Positions 45,315 to 58,071 of a stretch of 64,000 nucleotides of DNA are shown here, one piece after another (the stretch's first letter is position 1; the number at the start of each line of letters is the position of its first letter). The position numbers and the translations under genes are program-made. The notes beneath the pieces were generated by a model. That model saw only the letters and a list, made by a program, of their open reading frames with translations. It was not told where the DNA came from and searched no databases. Origin of the DNA: Sorghum bicolor (Eukaryota; Streptophyta; Magnoliopsida; Poales; Poaceae); assembly GCF_000003195.3 (NCBI RefSeq), contig NC_012879.2, forward strand, positions 39,390,565-39,454,564, written 5' to 3'.

Positions 45315-45422
45315 TGGCGCCGTTGTCGGGGAGAAAGACGGTTGCTGAGATAACCTGAGTCTTACTACTGGCGCCGTTGTCGGGGAGAAAGACGGTTGCT
45401 GAGATAATCTATACTTTTATCT
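45315..45422 (+). other. Tandemly duplicated primer-binding site, element E
   Basis: Two consecutive 54-bp units (45315-45368 and 45369-45422) each begin TGGCGCCGTTGTCGGGGAG and run through GACGGTTGCTGAGATAA. I has a single unit. Only the first lies at the standard distance from the LTR. Confidence 0.85.
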
Positions 45423-45468
45423 TTTCTTATCTTTTATATTCTTTATTTATTTTCTTTACTCTTACCTT

Positions 45469-45550
45469 ATGGAAAACCAAAATTCTAAATCGATCCATGA
45501 GTCTGCAATCCCTTCAGTAACTGACCTTTTACCATGGGAATCATCACAGC
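45469..45550 (+). pseudogene. N-terminal piece of gag of element E
   Basis: ATG 45469 (MENQNSKSIHESAIPS). 27 codons are visible before element D interrupts. The continuation is at 53423, in register when one copy of the ACAGC duplication is ignored. The N-terminus resembles that of the ORF in I. Confidence 0.8.
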
Positions 45551-46888
45551 TGTTGACACTTGCTAACACCACTTGAATACTAGGTTGTCATCCCTAGCAT
45601 GGCACTAGAGTGTACTATGGTATTTATACACACACAGATAATCCGCAAGCGCACGGATACCGTTGAAGCTTTCACCCGGTTAAAGGTTTTATCGTATCCA
45701 CAGGGAAACGGGAGAACCAACTACGCTCTAACTTAACCAAGATAGATAGATAGTGTAAATAGGAAAGATGGTAGAATTGAATAAGAACAATATTAAAGGT
45801 AAGATAACAATAGGTGATAATATGGGAATAGAGAGTAGAGCAATTCTAGTATATGGGCGATGGTAGCAGAATAGAGAGAATAACTATGGCTTCTCTACTT
45901 CAAAGGGGTATGTCTATGTCCGGGACGAACCACGTGATAAGATTACACCACAAAGGATGCTTATCCATAGGCCGATAAACCCTACCCGTCCTGCTAACGA
46001 GAGGTGGACTACAGAGGACCAACGTAACTGTCACCTACGCGGCCTACCACACGATCCAGCTAGACAGGGGATATCCAAAAGTAATCTAGGTCTAAGCACC
46101 ACGCTTACACCTATACTACAACTCTCACCTATAGCGTCCTATAGATTAGAATACTCAAAAGAGTTGTGAACCAGAACATACATAATTAGTAATTGCAAAA
46201 TGAATTAGAAGTAGATTACCAGAGTCATCCCATGAGCAAGCTTGATTAGAGCTTGATCATGACGAAGTACAACCGGAGGAAGAACCGACAGGCCGGCCTC
46301 TCCTCTAATCCTCCTTCGCTCTCCATCTTGCTACTATCTAGATCTACTCTAGTTTAGAGAAGAGAAGAGAGCTCTCATCTCTAAACCCTAGCTTTTGCTC
46401 TGTCTATGAATAATGAATAATGATCAAGGGGTGCCTCCTCCAGGGGCTAGGGGGTCTGGTTATATAGTCTTTTCAGATGAATCTGGGCCGTCGGATCAAA
46501 CCGACATTGATCGTGTGGTTTTCCTTGAAGGATTAGGTCGGTGGAGCATGATCCGCGAAGTTGAAGCTGATTGGTTACTGTAGCTGGGCGGGCACCCAAG
46601 GGACTTGGGCGGGCGCCCTGCCCCCGGGCCCGATCGGCCTCCCGTTCGTTCCCGTGGCTTCTGGAGTCTTCTAGATGATAGAAAATTGCGCGGCACGTTA
46701 ATATCTCTATGTAAACACGACGTGTGGGCCTTTCTTTCATATTTCCTGATAACCCCCTGCAGAAATAGACAAACACCAAAACTCGTGGAATTCTGTCAGA
46801 TAAAACCCTAAGTCTAGATGTTGATTTCATTTGGATCCTTTTCTTTGTTTATTTGATAATTAAATTTGATACTTAAGGACTGTCAACA
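45551..46888 (-). repeat. 3' LTR of element D (type D, 1338 bp)
   Basis: In element orientation it starts TGTTGACAGTCCTTAAG and ends TTAGCAAGTGTCAACA. GC boxes at about 46590-46625; ATCCG/CGGAT hairpin at 45641-45658. Confidence 0.95.
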
Positions 46889-46903
46889 AACTCCCCCAAG
46901 CTT
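46889..46903 (-). other. Polypurine tract, element D
   Basis: AAGCTTGGGGGAGTT on the minus strand next to the 3' LTR. Confidence 0.85.
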
Positions 46904-49900
46904 ACCTCTTGCTCGTCCCTGAGCAAGGATAGACTCAGCAATCGATCAGAAGTTGTTGCAATATCTTAAAAATTTGACGGTACACATGCTTTTAAATAAG
47001 ATCTCATCTCTGAGTTAGAGTAAACTGTCAAGAACTAAAACTTACTTACTTTACCTTTCACCATAGGACTTGTAACCGTCACTTCTGTCTTAAGTAGTTA
47101 AAAGATAGAACAGTCTAGCCAAGTGCCATGTCTCTTATCCTTGATCAGCTATAGCTCTAGAGTTTTTGCAGATTTTCAAATAAAACTCAGAGATTCCTTG
47201 TATGACTCTCTAAATCTCTCTTTTGTGGTATTTCTGGATCCTTACCAAGGCAGTGATGGTATATGTCTTCTCTCAAGATATGTGGTATTTGTGGTATAAG
47301 GCATAGTGACATTACCTTCTCTCTCACCCAACTTTAATAAGGCTTTAATATCTGGAGCTCATAGGTGGGAGATAAAGTATACATACTTACAAGACATTTA
47401 TTGCATAGTCAAACCATGGATCCAAAGAAACAAATCATTAAGCCAAATCAAGATGTGCATGTGTGGCGAATGAATAGTGTGTGGTGATGATGGTGGTAAT
47501 GGTGGAAGTCTAATTCTACTTTTGCTCTTTTGAGGGGATACATACCTTCCTTGCTTTCTGAAACTTTATGAGGAGAATGAGATGCTCTTCTTTTTCTTTC
47601 CTCTCAGGTGGGTATCTTGTACCCCTAATTCTACTGTCGGACACTTGTCCATTTTTACCTCTCGTCTCACTTTTTCTTTGTTTCTTTCGAGGTTCCGGGC
47701 ACTTGCCCCTTTTTATTTCCTCGTATTTTTCTTCTTTTTTTTTAGAGCACTCATCTCATGAGATAATATAGCAAGTGGTAGTAACAAGATAACTTGAGTA
47801 TTTATTTCACAAGGAAGAAACAGAAATATTTTTGGTTATTCTCTCCCGGATTAGGAGTAGAATATTTTTGGGTGGCTCTGGAGATGGAAATGAGTGGATA
47901 TATGTGGATGGTACTTCCGGAGTAGAAGCAGCATGTATGAGTGAACGTGCAAGTGAATCTTGATTTACCCACATGACAAGCTCCTAAGGGTCTACACAGC
48001 TTGACCACACTCAATGCTCATAAGCAGTAAATAACAAATGTGTGGCTCAAAGTCTAGCAAGCATGTATATATGGCTGTGGTAGGAATTTAAACTTTCATC
48101 ATACAGGAACTCATCATGCAATATTTTAAAGATTTTTCAAAGATAAAATTCTCCAGAATTCTAGCATCTCTAGGAATAGATAAACAGTAGCTCAACCTTC
48201 CCATATCATATCGGTTAACAACTTAGATTTCAGATCAAGTTTTCATCCCACAAGTTTAGATCTAGAGCAAGCTTTAAATTATAACAGTTATGTCTAAACT
48301 TGAGAGAGAACTTCAAATTTGCAAATTAGGCAGAGCAACTATTCATCATATCCATGCTAGAGTTTTATTATTAAGATTCAGATTAGCATACCACTTTATT
48401 TATTTATTAAACACAGTAAGCAAAAGATATATATATATATATAAGCACAAAATCTTTATTTGGTTTTTCATAGTTTATGTATTTTAATATTCTAATATAA
48501 TATAAGTATAAAGATAGGTAGAAATACTTAGCGAGATAAATGGGGGTGCTCTCCCCCAAGCTGAATTTTGACGTAATTTCTCTTGATGTAGCTAGCAGGT
48601 GGCAGAGGTGTATTTGAAAGTCAGCAGCATTCTGACAGCGATTAGAATGTCCTCCGTGTGCTAGTCTTCTTGATTCTTAAATTCTGTGGAGCTCAAATAG
48701 ACAACAAAGCTTGTGGAACTAATTAAGTGTTAGCATAAATATATAGCCTTCATCATGTTGAGCTTCCTCAATAAATATTACTCCCTGTTTTTATATTTTT
48801 ATTTTATAAAGTAGAAAAGAAATATTTATTTTATTTTTATGCCACCACAGTGACGGTACTTATGGGTTTTATGCCACTCGTATACTCACGTGGGCTTAGT
48901 ATTTTTTAACATTTTTATTTTCTTTTCAAGATAGCATGATTTAACTAATAATCTATTTAAGGAAAGTAAATAATTAAAGGGAAAAGGAATTGCAGAACGG
49001 ATAAATATGGATAACTACCGATCTTACCTTTCGGCGATGGTTCAATGTTTTAAGTCTTCTTGGCAAGACTTCTCACCGTGTTCATTCTTCAGGTGCGTCA
49101 TTTGATTCAGGTGCGGACCTTGACGTCTGCACCTCTTCGTTTGCCCAACAGTTCGAAGTGCGGCGTTGGCAGTATCCTGCTCACTGTATTTGAGCTCGTA
49201 GATCCAGGTCCTTCACTTGGTAGAGTCTGAGAGTTATAAATCTCCTCCATGTTTTGCTCGAAGTGTACCTGCTCATAGAGACAAGGTAGAGATCAAGTGC
49301 ATGGGTCCTGTTGGTGGAAAACACCAACAGAACCTAAAGTGTATTTGTTCTTCTCTAACCCTAAGCATAGTGAGCAAGACAAAGTTGATGAATGATAAGT
49401 TCATGAGTGTAGCATTTAAAACATTTGCCGGATCAGGTCACTCAACCTAATGGAAAGATAATCTATCTATATCTATGCCATTTTCTTTATATCTTCCCAA
49501 AGATTAAATGCGCAACATTTTAGCTCATATGACTTGGAGTGTGGGATCACAAAAGTGGAAGGACTAAACATGTTGAATCGATTGGGTTGGTTAACCTAGA
49601 GTTGTAATTCATACATGTTTGTCTCTTTTATTCATATGAACGCCAGAACCAAGGAGAAGCTTATAAAAGTGATAGTCAAGTACCTTAAGATGTTACCTTA
49701 ATTGAAGAGTGATGGTACCATCTTACCTTGTGGAAGCTTCCCATTCGTAGTGGTTGTGCATCGTGTACCCTCCATGGATCATCTCTTATGAGCTACGTCT
49801 TCCTTGTGTAAATTGTTAAACTTCATGTGTCACTCTCTTCATCTCCAATGCGAGTTTATGTCAGGACTTCCCAGGTTGATATTGAAAGTTTTCCTGTAGG

Positions 49901-50546
49901 GGTTAGTCTGACAAAAATATACCAATGTCTACACAAGCAGTTTTTAGTTCAGTAACCGAACTAGACTCCATGTCTAATCAGATTAAGGAAGGCTGTTTAA
50001 CCTAAGCACCATGCTTAATTTAAAAGCCAATAGAAGTATGTGCAGTACTTCCAAACTAACACTTACTAGTAAATAGACAAAGGTAGCATGACAGCATTTA
50101 TAGAGATCTACTCAAGTGGAGATGAAGTAGTGTGATTAGTATTTAACAAATTGAGCATGTCTTAAAGGTAGGGACAACCAACATAGCAACATGGCAAAGG
50201 ATGTTTTTATGTAAAGTACTCCCCCAAGCTTGAATTTTTGCAGAATTCAAGTTTGGATGAATTTAATTCAATGTTGTATGATAATTGGTTGGACATACCT
50301 TGTGCTTGTCATTCCTCGGATCTTCTTGCTCCAATCCTGGAAAGGTTAATGACAAGAATACCCGAAGGAATATTTCTACAATCATCTTATATGCTAAATA
50401 TACAAGGCAATGTTGCAAATAATTAAAAGTTCATATTACGGTCTGATAAGTGCTTGTTTTAGGACACTAAGCTTGTCCTTGGGAAACCATCAAATTATGT
50501 CGGCGAAGTGGTTTCCCCTCCAACGCTGACCTATATCAAGATCAAC
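46904..50546 (-). other. Non-coding body of element D
   Basis: 3.6 kb without a supported gene. It has the 3' module with the hairpin/polypurine motif at 48541-48558 and an AT repeat at 48427-48442, then the spacer module, and a polypurine-like tract at 50218-50231 close to the gag stop. It is collinear with the body of J. Confidence 0.75.
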
Positions 50547-51917
50547 TCAACGAGATCTGCAATATTTATTATAGACATATGGATCGACAACCGCCCTTTT
50601 AAAGTTTTTATAAATAGAAAAGAAGAGGGGGTTGGAGATCTCAAATGTGGTAAGGTTGGAGAGACCAATAGATTGAGAAGATGTTGCATTTGAGCATGGA
50701 GTAAACGAAGTGGCTATGAAATAAATTCGATCCTTATTAATGTTATCTTCGTCTCCAATCTGAATGTTCGGAGTTTCGCCTTGATTGGTCTCACCTATGT
50801 CCTCTTCTGTAGTTGGATGAATCTCATCTTCAAAGGGAGTCAAGAACTCACTATTTGAAATTGAACCAAAGTCAGAATTCATTAAGGCTTCTTCCTTATC
50901 CATCCATTCTACACATTCTAGCCATTTAGAACTTGTGATCAGGAAAGGGGAGGTGTTAGAATTTTCAATATGGCTTAGCTCTCCTTCACTTGATATGTCA
51001 TCCTCGACTTCTTCATAACAGGAGCCAGGACATTCTCTAAGAGAACCATTATTGCGAGGATTTGAATTATCCCTGCTTGAAGGTCTCTTATGGAACCAGA
51101 AGTCTAAACCATCAGCATCTGAAAGATTTAAAGTCGGAATTCCTTCCTCCCTTAGAGAATTTTGGGGTATTGATGGTTTAGGATTGATAGCTAAAGTTTG
51201 GGATTGAAGTGTTGGTGATGTTGCTATCGAAACTTCTTCTTCTTGTCTAGGAACTGGTTCTTTCTCTTTCTCAGGGATATAAAAGCTAGGAGACTTTCCG
51301 CTTAATAAATAAATCAAATTCCAAGCTTCACTAGCAGCTAGGTGATAGAAGGACCCTCTAGAAGCTGTATTCAAGGTTTGCTTATTTTCCCCACTAAGGC
51401 CCTCAAAAAAGTGAATTAGAAGAACTTCTTCTGGAATAGAAAGCTTTGGGCCTGTGAGAGTAAGGTTAATAAAGCGGTCCCATGATTTCCTAAGAGATTC
51501 TTCTTCCAGTTGTCTAAAAGAAATAATCTCACGCTGAAGTTCCGCCACTTTAGAGATTGGAAAATATTTTAAAAGAAAACTATTATGTAACTCCTTCCAA
51601 TCTCCATGAACACTCCCTACTTTGAGTTTATACCAATGTCTAGCTTTTCCTGTTAAAGAGAACGGAAAGAGCTTCCATTTGAGGGTCTCATCGGACATTC
51701 CTTCTATGCGAAGGAGGTCACAGACTTGATAAAACTCTCTTAGGTGTGTGTATGGGTTTTCCTCACCTTCTCCTGAGAAAGGTTGTTTTTGAACAAATTC
51801 TATGTATTCGGGGTCTATCTCAAAACTAGATGCTATGATAGGCTTTGAAGATTTTGGTGGTTCGAGATGTGTGCCCGTAGGTCTATGAAATTCATAGATA
51901 GACATGTTTGAATTCAT
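50547..51917 (-). CDS. gag: Intact Gag protein (element D)
   Basis: 456 codons from ATG 51917 (MNSNMSIYEFHRPTG) to the stop at 50547-50549. Residues about 45-190 form a retrotransposon gag (capsid-type) domain with NPYTHLREFYQVCDLLRI, LFPFSLTGKARHWYKL, FLLKYFPISKV and a conserved EEESL--SWDRF. The C-terminal half is acidic and Ser/Thr-rich, and it ends with a basic tail FKRAVVDPYVYNKYCRSR shared with J and I. There is no zinc knuckle, unlike gag of B. It should form the virus-like particle shell or bind the element RNA. An open frame in a young element suggests the protein is used in mobilisation. Protease and RT must come from elsewhere. Confidence 0.88.
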   Translation of the reverse strand: MNSNMSIYEFHRPTGTHLEPPKSSKPIIASSFEIDPEYIEFVQKQPFSGEGEENPYTHLREFYQVCDLLRIEGMSDETLKWKLFPFSLTGKARHWYKLKVGSVHGDWKELHNSFLLKYFPISKVAELQREIISFRQLEEESLRKSWDRFINLTLTGPKLSIPEEVLLIHFFEGLSGENKQTLNTASRGSFYHLAASEAWNLIYLLSGKSPSFYIPEKEKEPVPRQEEEVSIATSPTLQSQTLAINPKPSIPQNSLREEGIPTLNLSDADGLDFWFHKRPSSRDNSNPRNNGSLRECPGSCYEEVEDDISSEGELSHIENSNTSPFLITSSKWLECVEWMDKEEALMNSDFGSISNSEFLTPFEDEIHPTTEEDIGETNQGETPNIQIGDEDNINKDRIYFIATSFTPCSNATSSQSIGLSNLTTFEISNPLFFSIYKNFKRAVVDPYVYNKYCRSR

Positions 51918-52053
51918 GATAGACCAGAGATCAAGGATTAGATAAGAATAAAGAGTAGCAGAGATAAGGCAAAGGATAAAAGGAAAAATATATTTTTTTT
52001 ATTATTTATTTAGAAAATGATTAAGCTAGTTCGTAGTCAACTCAGCAACCGTT

Positions 52054-52071
52054 TCCCCGGCAACGGCGCCA
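52054..52071 (-). other. Primer-binding site, element D
   Basis: The minus strand reads TGGCGCCGTTGCCGGGGA, a perfect tRNA-Asp-type site nine bases after the LTR. Confidence 0.85.
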
Positions 52072-52080
52072 AAAAATGCT

Positions 52081-53417
52081 TGTTGACACTTGCTAACACC
52101 ACTTGAATACTAGGTTGTCATCCCTAGCATGGCACTAGAGTGTACTATGGTATTTATACGCACACAGATAATCTGCAAGCGCACGGATACCGTTGAAGCT
52201 TTTACCCGGTTAAAGGTTTTATCGTATCCACAGGGAAACGGGAGAACCAACTACGCTCTAACTTAACCAAGATAGATAGATAGTGTAAATAGGAAAGATG
52301 GTAGAATTGAATAAGAACAATATTAAAGGTAAGATAACAATAGGTGATAATATGGGAATAGAGAGTAGAGCAATTCTAGTATATGGGCGATGGTAGCAGA
52401 ATAGAGAGAATAACTATGGCTTCTCTACTACAAAGGGGTATGTCTATGTCTGGGACGAACCACGTGATAAGATTACACCACAAAGGATGCTTATCCATAG
52501 GCCGATAAACCCTACCCGTCCGGCTAACGAGAGGTGGACTACAGAGGACCAACGTAACTGTCACCTACGCGGCCTACCACACGATCCAGCTAGACAGGGG
52601 ATATCCACAAGTAATCTAGGTCTAAGCACCACGCTTACACCTATACTACAACTCTCACCTATAGCGTCCTATAGATTAGAATACTCAAAAGAGTTGTGAA
52701 CCAGAACATACATAATTATTAATTGCATAATGAATTAGAAGTAGATTACCAGAGTCATCCCATGAGCAAGCTTGATTAGAGCTTGATCATGACGAAGTAC
52801 AACCGGAGGAAGAACCGATAGGCCGGCCTCTCCTCTAATCCTCCTTCGCTCTCCATCTTGCTACTATCTAGATCTACTCTAGTTTAGAGAAGAGAGGAGA
52901 GATCTCATCTCTAAACCCTAGCTTTTACTCTGTCTATGAATAATGAATAATGATCAAGGGGTGCCTCCTCCAGGGGCTAGGGGGTCTGGTTATATAGTCT
53001 TTTCAGATGAATCTGGGCCGTCGGATCAAACCGACATTGATCGTGTGGTTTTCCTTGAAGTATTAGGTCGGTGGAGCATGATCCGCGAAGTTGAAGCTGA
53101 TTGGTTACAGTAGCTGGGCGGGCACCCAAGGGACTTGGGCGGACGCCCTGCCCCCGGGCCCGATTGGCCTCCGTTCGTTCCCGTGGCTTCTGGAGTCTTC
53201 TAGATGATAGAAAATTACGTGGCACGTTAATATCTCTATGTAAACCCGACGTGTGGGCCTTTCTTTCATATTTCCTGATAACCCCCTGCAGAAATAGACA
53301 AACACCAAAACTCGTGCAATTCTGTCAGATAAAACCCTAAGTCTAGATGTTGATTTCATTTGGATCCTTTTCTTTGTTTATTTGATAATTAAATTTGATA
53401 CTTAAGGACTGTCAACA
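52081..53417 (-). repeat. 5' LTR of element D (type D, 1337 bp)
   Basis: Nearly identical to 45551-46888. Most differences are transitions, with one single-base indel. Confidence 0.95.
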
Positions 53418-54389
53418 ACAGCCTATCCAAACATCCCAGTATAAGTTAAGTTTTAGGTTGATTGCCATGATTCAAAACCTAGCTTTTTCGGGAAAGGAAG
53501 ACGAAAACCCTTACCTTCATATTAGAGATTTTAAGCAAACATGTGATTGTCTTCGTATTGAAGGCATTTCTGAAAAACTTTACGTTGGAAGCTTTTTCCT
53601 TTTTCCTTAAGGGGAGAAGCTAGACAATGGTACAGTCAGAAGGTAAGTCAACAACAAGGTGAATGGGGAGTTTTATGAGCCAACTTAGAATCTGGTCCAA
53701 ACCTTAATCTTGAAGACCCTGTTCTTTTATTTCACTTTTTTCGAGGTCTTCAGAAAAATCACAAACAAATGCTACACACAATGTCTAGAGGTTCTTTCTT
53801 TCGCATCCCTACTAATGAAGCTAGAGTGATCCTAGATAGAATCCTAGAAGCTGAGATGGATAATACCCTTCATGATGAAACATACGAAGCCGAAGTAGAC
53901 ACTCTGCCAAATTCTTCATCTACTTTAGCTATCCCAAGTTCTGAGCCACAAGAGGAAGAAATTCCACCACCGGACTTCATGCTGGATATAGAATCCGATC
54001 TTTTTGCCGATTTTGGAAACATTTCAAACTACCATTCTATTGACAAACCCCAAAACGGCTAGTTTAGCATTTATTTGCCAAGTGAACATCAATTGAGAGA
54101 GCTTATCTCAGTAATGAGTAGCGAATGGTTGGAGGAATCAGAGCTTACCTCTGATGTGATCCGTTTGGACACACCCTCTATAACTATACGCTGTGCTTAT
54201 AATTCTAATCGATTTAATGCTCTTTATAATCCTGTTGTGGGGATCAACATCATGTCTGAATCTTTTGCACTTAAACTATTTAAAACTCTTGTCTTAACCC
54301 CCACAACAAAGGTCATAAAGGAATCTTCAGGATGATTAGTCCCTAGTCTTGGAATTAATAATGTCCTACCTCTTACGGTAGAAGGCTCC
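53418..54389 (+). pseudogene. Rest of gag and protease-like region (element E)
   Basis: Gag continues with GKEDENPYLHIRDFKQTCDC and LRIEGIS, then a frameshift near 53575 and a stop near 53678. The segment LFHFFRGLQKNHKQML...MSRGSFFRIP leads to an acidic tail and a TAG at 54061-54063. The protease-like part (54075-54389) has YNPVVGINIMSESF where an active enzyme has D-T/S-G, plus a TGA at 54333-54335. The active-site Asp appears to be lost. The C-terminal protease motif (NLLIGQPF) is in the next frame segment. Confidence 0.8.
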
Positions 54390-56651
54390 ATGGTTCATTT
54401 GAACTTCTATATCTTTGATACATGGGACTTCAACCTGTTGATAGGACAACCTTTTAGAAGACTCCTTTATGAAGGTCATACTGGAAAGCTACACATTTCT
54501 TTTGGAAAAACCTTTAAATTCCCAATAACAATTTCACACTCCTTAAACAATAAGGCCGAACCATATCTTTTGCCTGATCCTATGGTGGAGGTAAAGGCTG
54601 CATCTCTAGAGCTTTTAGATGAACCAGACTTAGAAGACGAAACTCCTTTCTTCACAGAAGAAGAAGCCGAACCTTCTGAGCCTGAACCCTTAGATGAGTT
54701 TGCAGAAACACCTAGACCCCCCATAGAGCTTAAAACTTTACCACCCGGTCTTACATATGCTTTCCTAAACAATAATCGAGAGTTCCCTATAATCATTAGC
54801 GATAAACTCACTCAGGATCAAACTCTGCGATTAATGACCATTATTGAGAAACATCACTCAGTGTTCGGCTACTCACTCCAAGATCTTACAGGAATCAGTC
54901 CTATGATTTGTACCCATCGTATTCCAACAGATCCTTCTGTTCCACCCTCTCCAGAACCCCAACGTAGACTTAATAACACTATGAGAGAGGTAGTTAAAAA
55001 GGAAGTTATAAAGTTGCTGCATGCAGGGATTATATATCCTGTGCCACACAGTGAGTGGGTAAGCCCAGTGCAAGTTGTGCCTAAAAAGGGAGGCATGACT
55101 GTTATTATGAATGAAAAGAATGAGCTAATTCCGCAACGCACCGTCACAGGATGGAGGATGTGCATAGACTATAGAAAACTAAACAAAGCCACGAGAAAGG
55201 ATCACTTTCCTTTACCTTTCATAGATGAGATGCTAGAGCGGTTAGCGAACCATTCGTTCTTCTGTTTCTTAGATGGATATTCAGGGTATCATTAGATCCC
55301 AATCCATCCCGATGATCAAAGCAAAACCACTTTTACATGCCCATATGGAACTTATGCTTATCGTAGAATGTCTTTTGGGTTATGTAATGCACCAGCTTCT
55401 TTTCAAAGATGCATGATGTCTATATTTTCTGATATGATTGAAGAGATTATGGAAGTTTTCATGGATGATTTCTCTGTTTATGGAAAAACTTTTGATAGTT
55501 GTCTTGAAAACTTAGACAAGGTTTTGCAAAGATGTGAAGAAAAGCACTTAGTCCTTAATTGGGAAAAATGTCATTTTATGGTTAGGGAAGGAATAGTGCT
55601 GGGACACCTAGTGTCTGAAAGAGGTATTGAGGTAGACAAAGCTAAAATTGAAGTAATTGAACAACTACCTCCACCTGTGAATATAAAAGGAATTCGAAGC
55701 TTTCTTGGCCATGCTGGTTTTTATCGTAGATTCATAAAAGATTTTTCATTTATTGCTAGACCACTTACTCTTTTGCTAGCCAAGGATGCTCCTTTCGAAT
55801 TTGATGATGCATGTCTAACATCATTCAATTTATTAAAGAAAGCACTCATCTCTACACCAATCATTCAACCCCCTGATTCGTCGTTGCCTTTTGAAATTAT
55901 GTGTGATGCTAGTGATTATGCTATGGGGGCAGTATTGGGACAAACTAAAAATAAGAAGCATCATGCAATTGCTTATGCTAGTAAAACTTTGACAGGAGCT
56001 CAACTTAACTATGCAACTACTGAAAAAGAGCTTCTGGCTGTTGTCTTTGCCAATGATAAATTTAGATCTTATTTAGTTGGAGCTAAAATAATTGTTTACA
56101 CTGATCATGCTGCACTAAAATATTTGCTCACTAAAAAAGATGCTAAACCTCGCCTGATTAGATGGATCTTATTACTCCAAGAATTTGACTTAGAAATAAA
56201 AGATAAAAAGGGAGTAGAAAATTCTGTTGCTGGTCACTTGTCTAGAATGTATTTTAAGAGTCCACAGGAAACCCCCATCAATGATTCACTCCGGGACGAC
56301 ATGCTCTACGGGATTAACAGGTCTGACCCCTGGTATGCAGATATTGTTAGTTTTATGGTTTCAGGGTATGTACCACCAGGAGCAAACAAGAAGAAGCTTA
56401 TTCAAGAAAGTCGTTCACATATATGGGATGAGCCATACCTCTTCCGAGTATGCTCTGATGGCTTACTTAGGAGATGTGTGACCACTGAAGAAGGATGGAA
56501 GATCATCGACAGATGTCATTCATCACCATACGGAGGTCACTATGGAGCATTCCGTACACATTCAAAGATCTGGCAGTGTGGATTCTACTGGCCTACAATG
56601 TATGAAGACACGAAGCAATATATCAGAAGATGTGGGCCATGTCAAAGACAC
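54390..56651 (+). pseudogene. pol: RT-RNase H-integrase (partial) of element E
   Basis: Two long open stretches (54390-55295 and 55368-56684) are in one frame, separated by a TAG at 55293-55295 after DGYSGYH. RT motifs: [52 protein letters not shown] and the catalytic FMDD at 55458-55469. RNase [15 protein letters not shown] (Asp near 55905), TEKELLAVV and YTDHAAL. The last motif reads VAGHLSR where VADHLSR is usual, so a catalytic Asp is replaced by Gly. Integrase begins with the HHCC zinc-binding region ([17 protein letters not shown]) and is cut at 56652 by F. It resembles the Athila/Tat lineage, with no chromodomain expected. Confidence 0.9.
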
Positions 56652-57074
56652 TGTAACAGAACCGACCAAATTATAAGAGATTAAGCCTAACAGTGACCAT
56701 TTGCATAGTCCAACCATCGAGCTTAATCCCATATAATCCCGGTAGTCCGTGAAATCTCGAAGGATTTCAAACCACATATCGTACAGACAGCCAAGATCGT
56801 AATAAGTTTAGCGGTCGCCATCCACAAATACATCCAGATTACAACATTCATAAAATACATCGGAGTTCTTAAAATTATTACAAACCAAGTTCTTCCAGTA
56901 GCGGAAGCTTCATAGTTCGAAATACAACACACACACTTAGTCTGATACAGTGCCATAGTTCGGTCATTCCCACAAAAGCAGAAGAGAAGATGGAGTGACC
57001 ATCGCCTTTGGTGTAGTCATCACCCATGGCTAGGTATAGACAGAGGATGCAATAACCATAGTACATTTGACCAT

Positions 57075-57132
57075 CTACAAAACAACATGGGAGTAGAACC
57101 CTGAGTACGAGAATGTACTCAGCTAGACTTAC
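57075..57132 (-). other. Conserved stem-loop with splice-like ends in LTR F
   Basis: The minus strand reads GTAAGT, then GAGTAC-ATTCTC-GTACTC, then TTGTTTTGTAG. It has the same order as 22054-22107 in LTR G. Confidence 0.4.
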
Positions 57133-58071
57133 CTGTCATAAACTTAAAATAAAGACTCTTCAAGGATCATGAAGGCTATATAGTGGGGTAGCTGACAACC
57201 ATTTTGCATAACCGCAGGATTTTATTACCATAACCTACATAAATCTTTCTTCTTGTAATTTGCTCAAGTTGAAAGTATCATTACCTATTATCTAGGTTTG
57301 CACCTGCACTATTACAAGCAAGTATAGTGATATGATAGTACCTCATCATAGCATTCTTAAAACCATTTATCATTATAACCCAAGTGTTCCATAGTCCTTA
57401 CTACGAGGACGAAGCTCATGTCAAGTGCTCACTATCTAGGAGCGATGGCGATTCGAATCGATTTCTAACCAGCTGGCGAGTTTATTCCCCACACAAACCT
57501 CACTCACTGATCAAGTGAGCTACAGATCACTGTATTGCACTATCCAGGACCAATTCGCGGGTTCGACAGGCACCGCCCGTACCCGAGGACCGTTCCGGCG
57601 ATCGAGGTATCAAAGGTATACCAAGGTTGCGCGCCGCGCCCTAGTCGTTCTCCTCAACCATCACCAATACAGCGCGTACATCGGGCCGATTCCCGGCCCG
57701 GATAGTGCTCAGGCTTCGCAGTCGGAACGACTTATCCTTCCAGCTAAATGTGGGGCATGCGTTCAACATGACAAGAGGGCCGTCAACGATCGGTCCTTAA
57801 TTGACCCAGTCAGGGGCACTATGGTCAACCCACCATAAGACCCTGCCCGGTCTACAATTCCATTCACACTTGGTTATTCTTTTCCCCAAAGCAACCACTG
57901 CTTAATTAGGCAGGTATCCACCTGTATCTTGCAGGTGACAGGGAATCACCCGAATTCTACCGGACTAAGCAAGCTAAGCATAGCCTCTGCGCCTATCTAC
58001 ATAGGACAAGGTAGATAAACGAGTAGGGATAACAAGGAGTACATATGCATCAATGGTATCAACAATTCCTA

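Larger units (their letters stand above)
45551..53417 (-). mobile_element. Element D: complete non-autonomous gag-only LTR retrotransposon
   Basis: 7867 bp with perfect ACAGC duplications (45546-45550 and 53418-53422). On the minus strand: 5' LTR 52081-53417, primer site, intact 456-codon gag, non-coding body, polypurine tract, 3' LTR 45551-46888. There is no protease, RT or integrase. It fits the class called TR-GAG (terminal-repeat retrotransposon with a gag domain). I count roughly 20-25 differences between the LTRs, under 2 %, so it is the youngest element that can be dated here. Confidence 0.95.
44093..56651 (+). mobile_element. Element E: decayed autonomous Athila/Tat-like retrotransposon, interrupted by D and F
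   Basis: A type C 5' LTR, a doubled primer site, gag, protease, RT, RNase H and the beginning of integrase are recognisable on the plus strand. D sits in gag at 45551-53417 and F cuts integrase at 56652. The 3' end is outside the window. Its LTR is the same type as that of I, which lacks pol, so E-type elements are the likely helpers of I. Confidence 0.9.
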
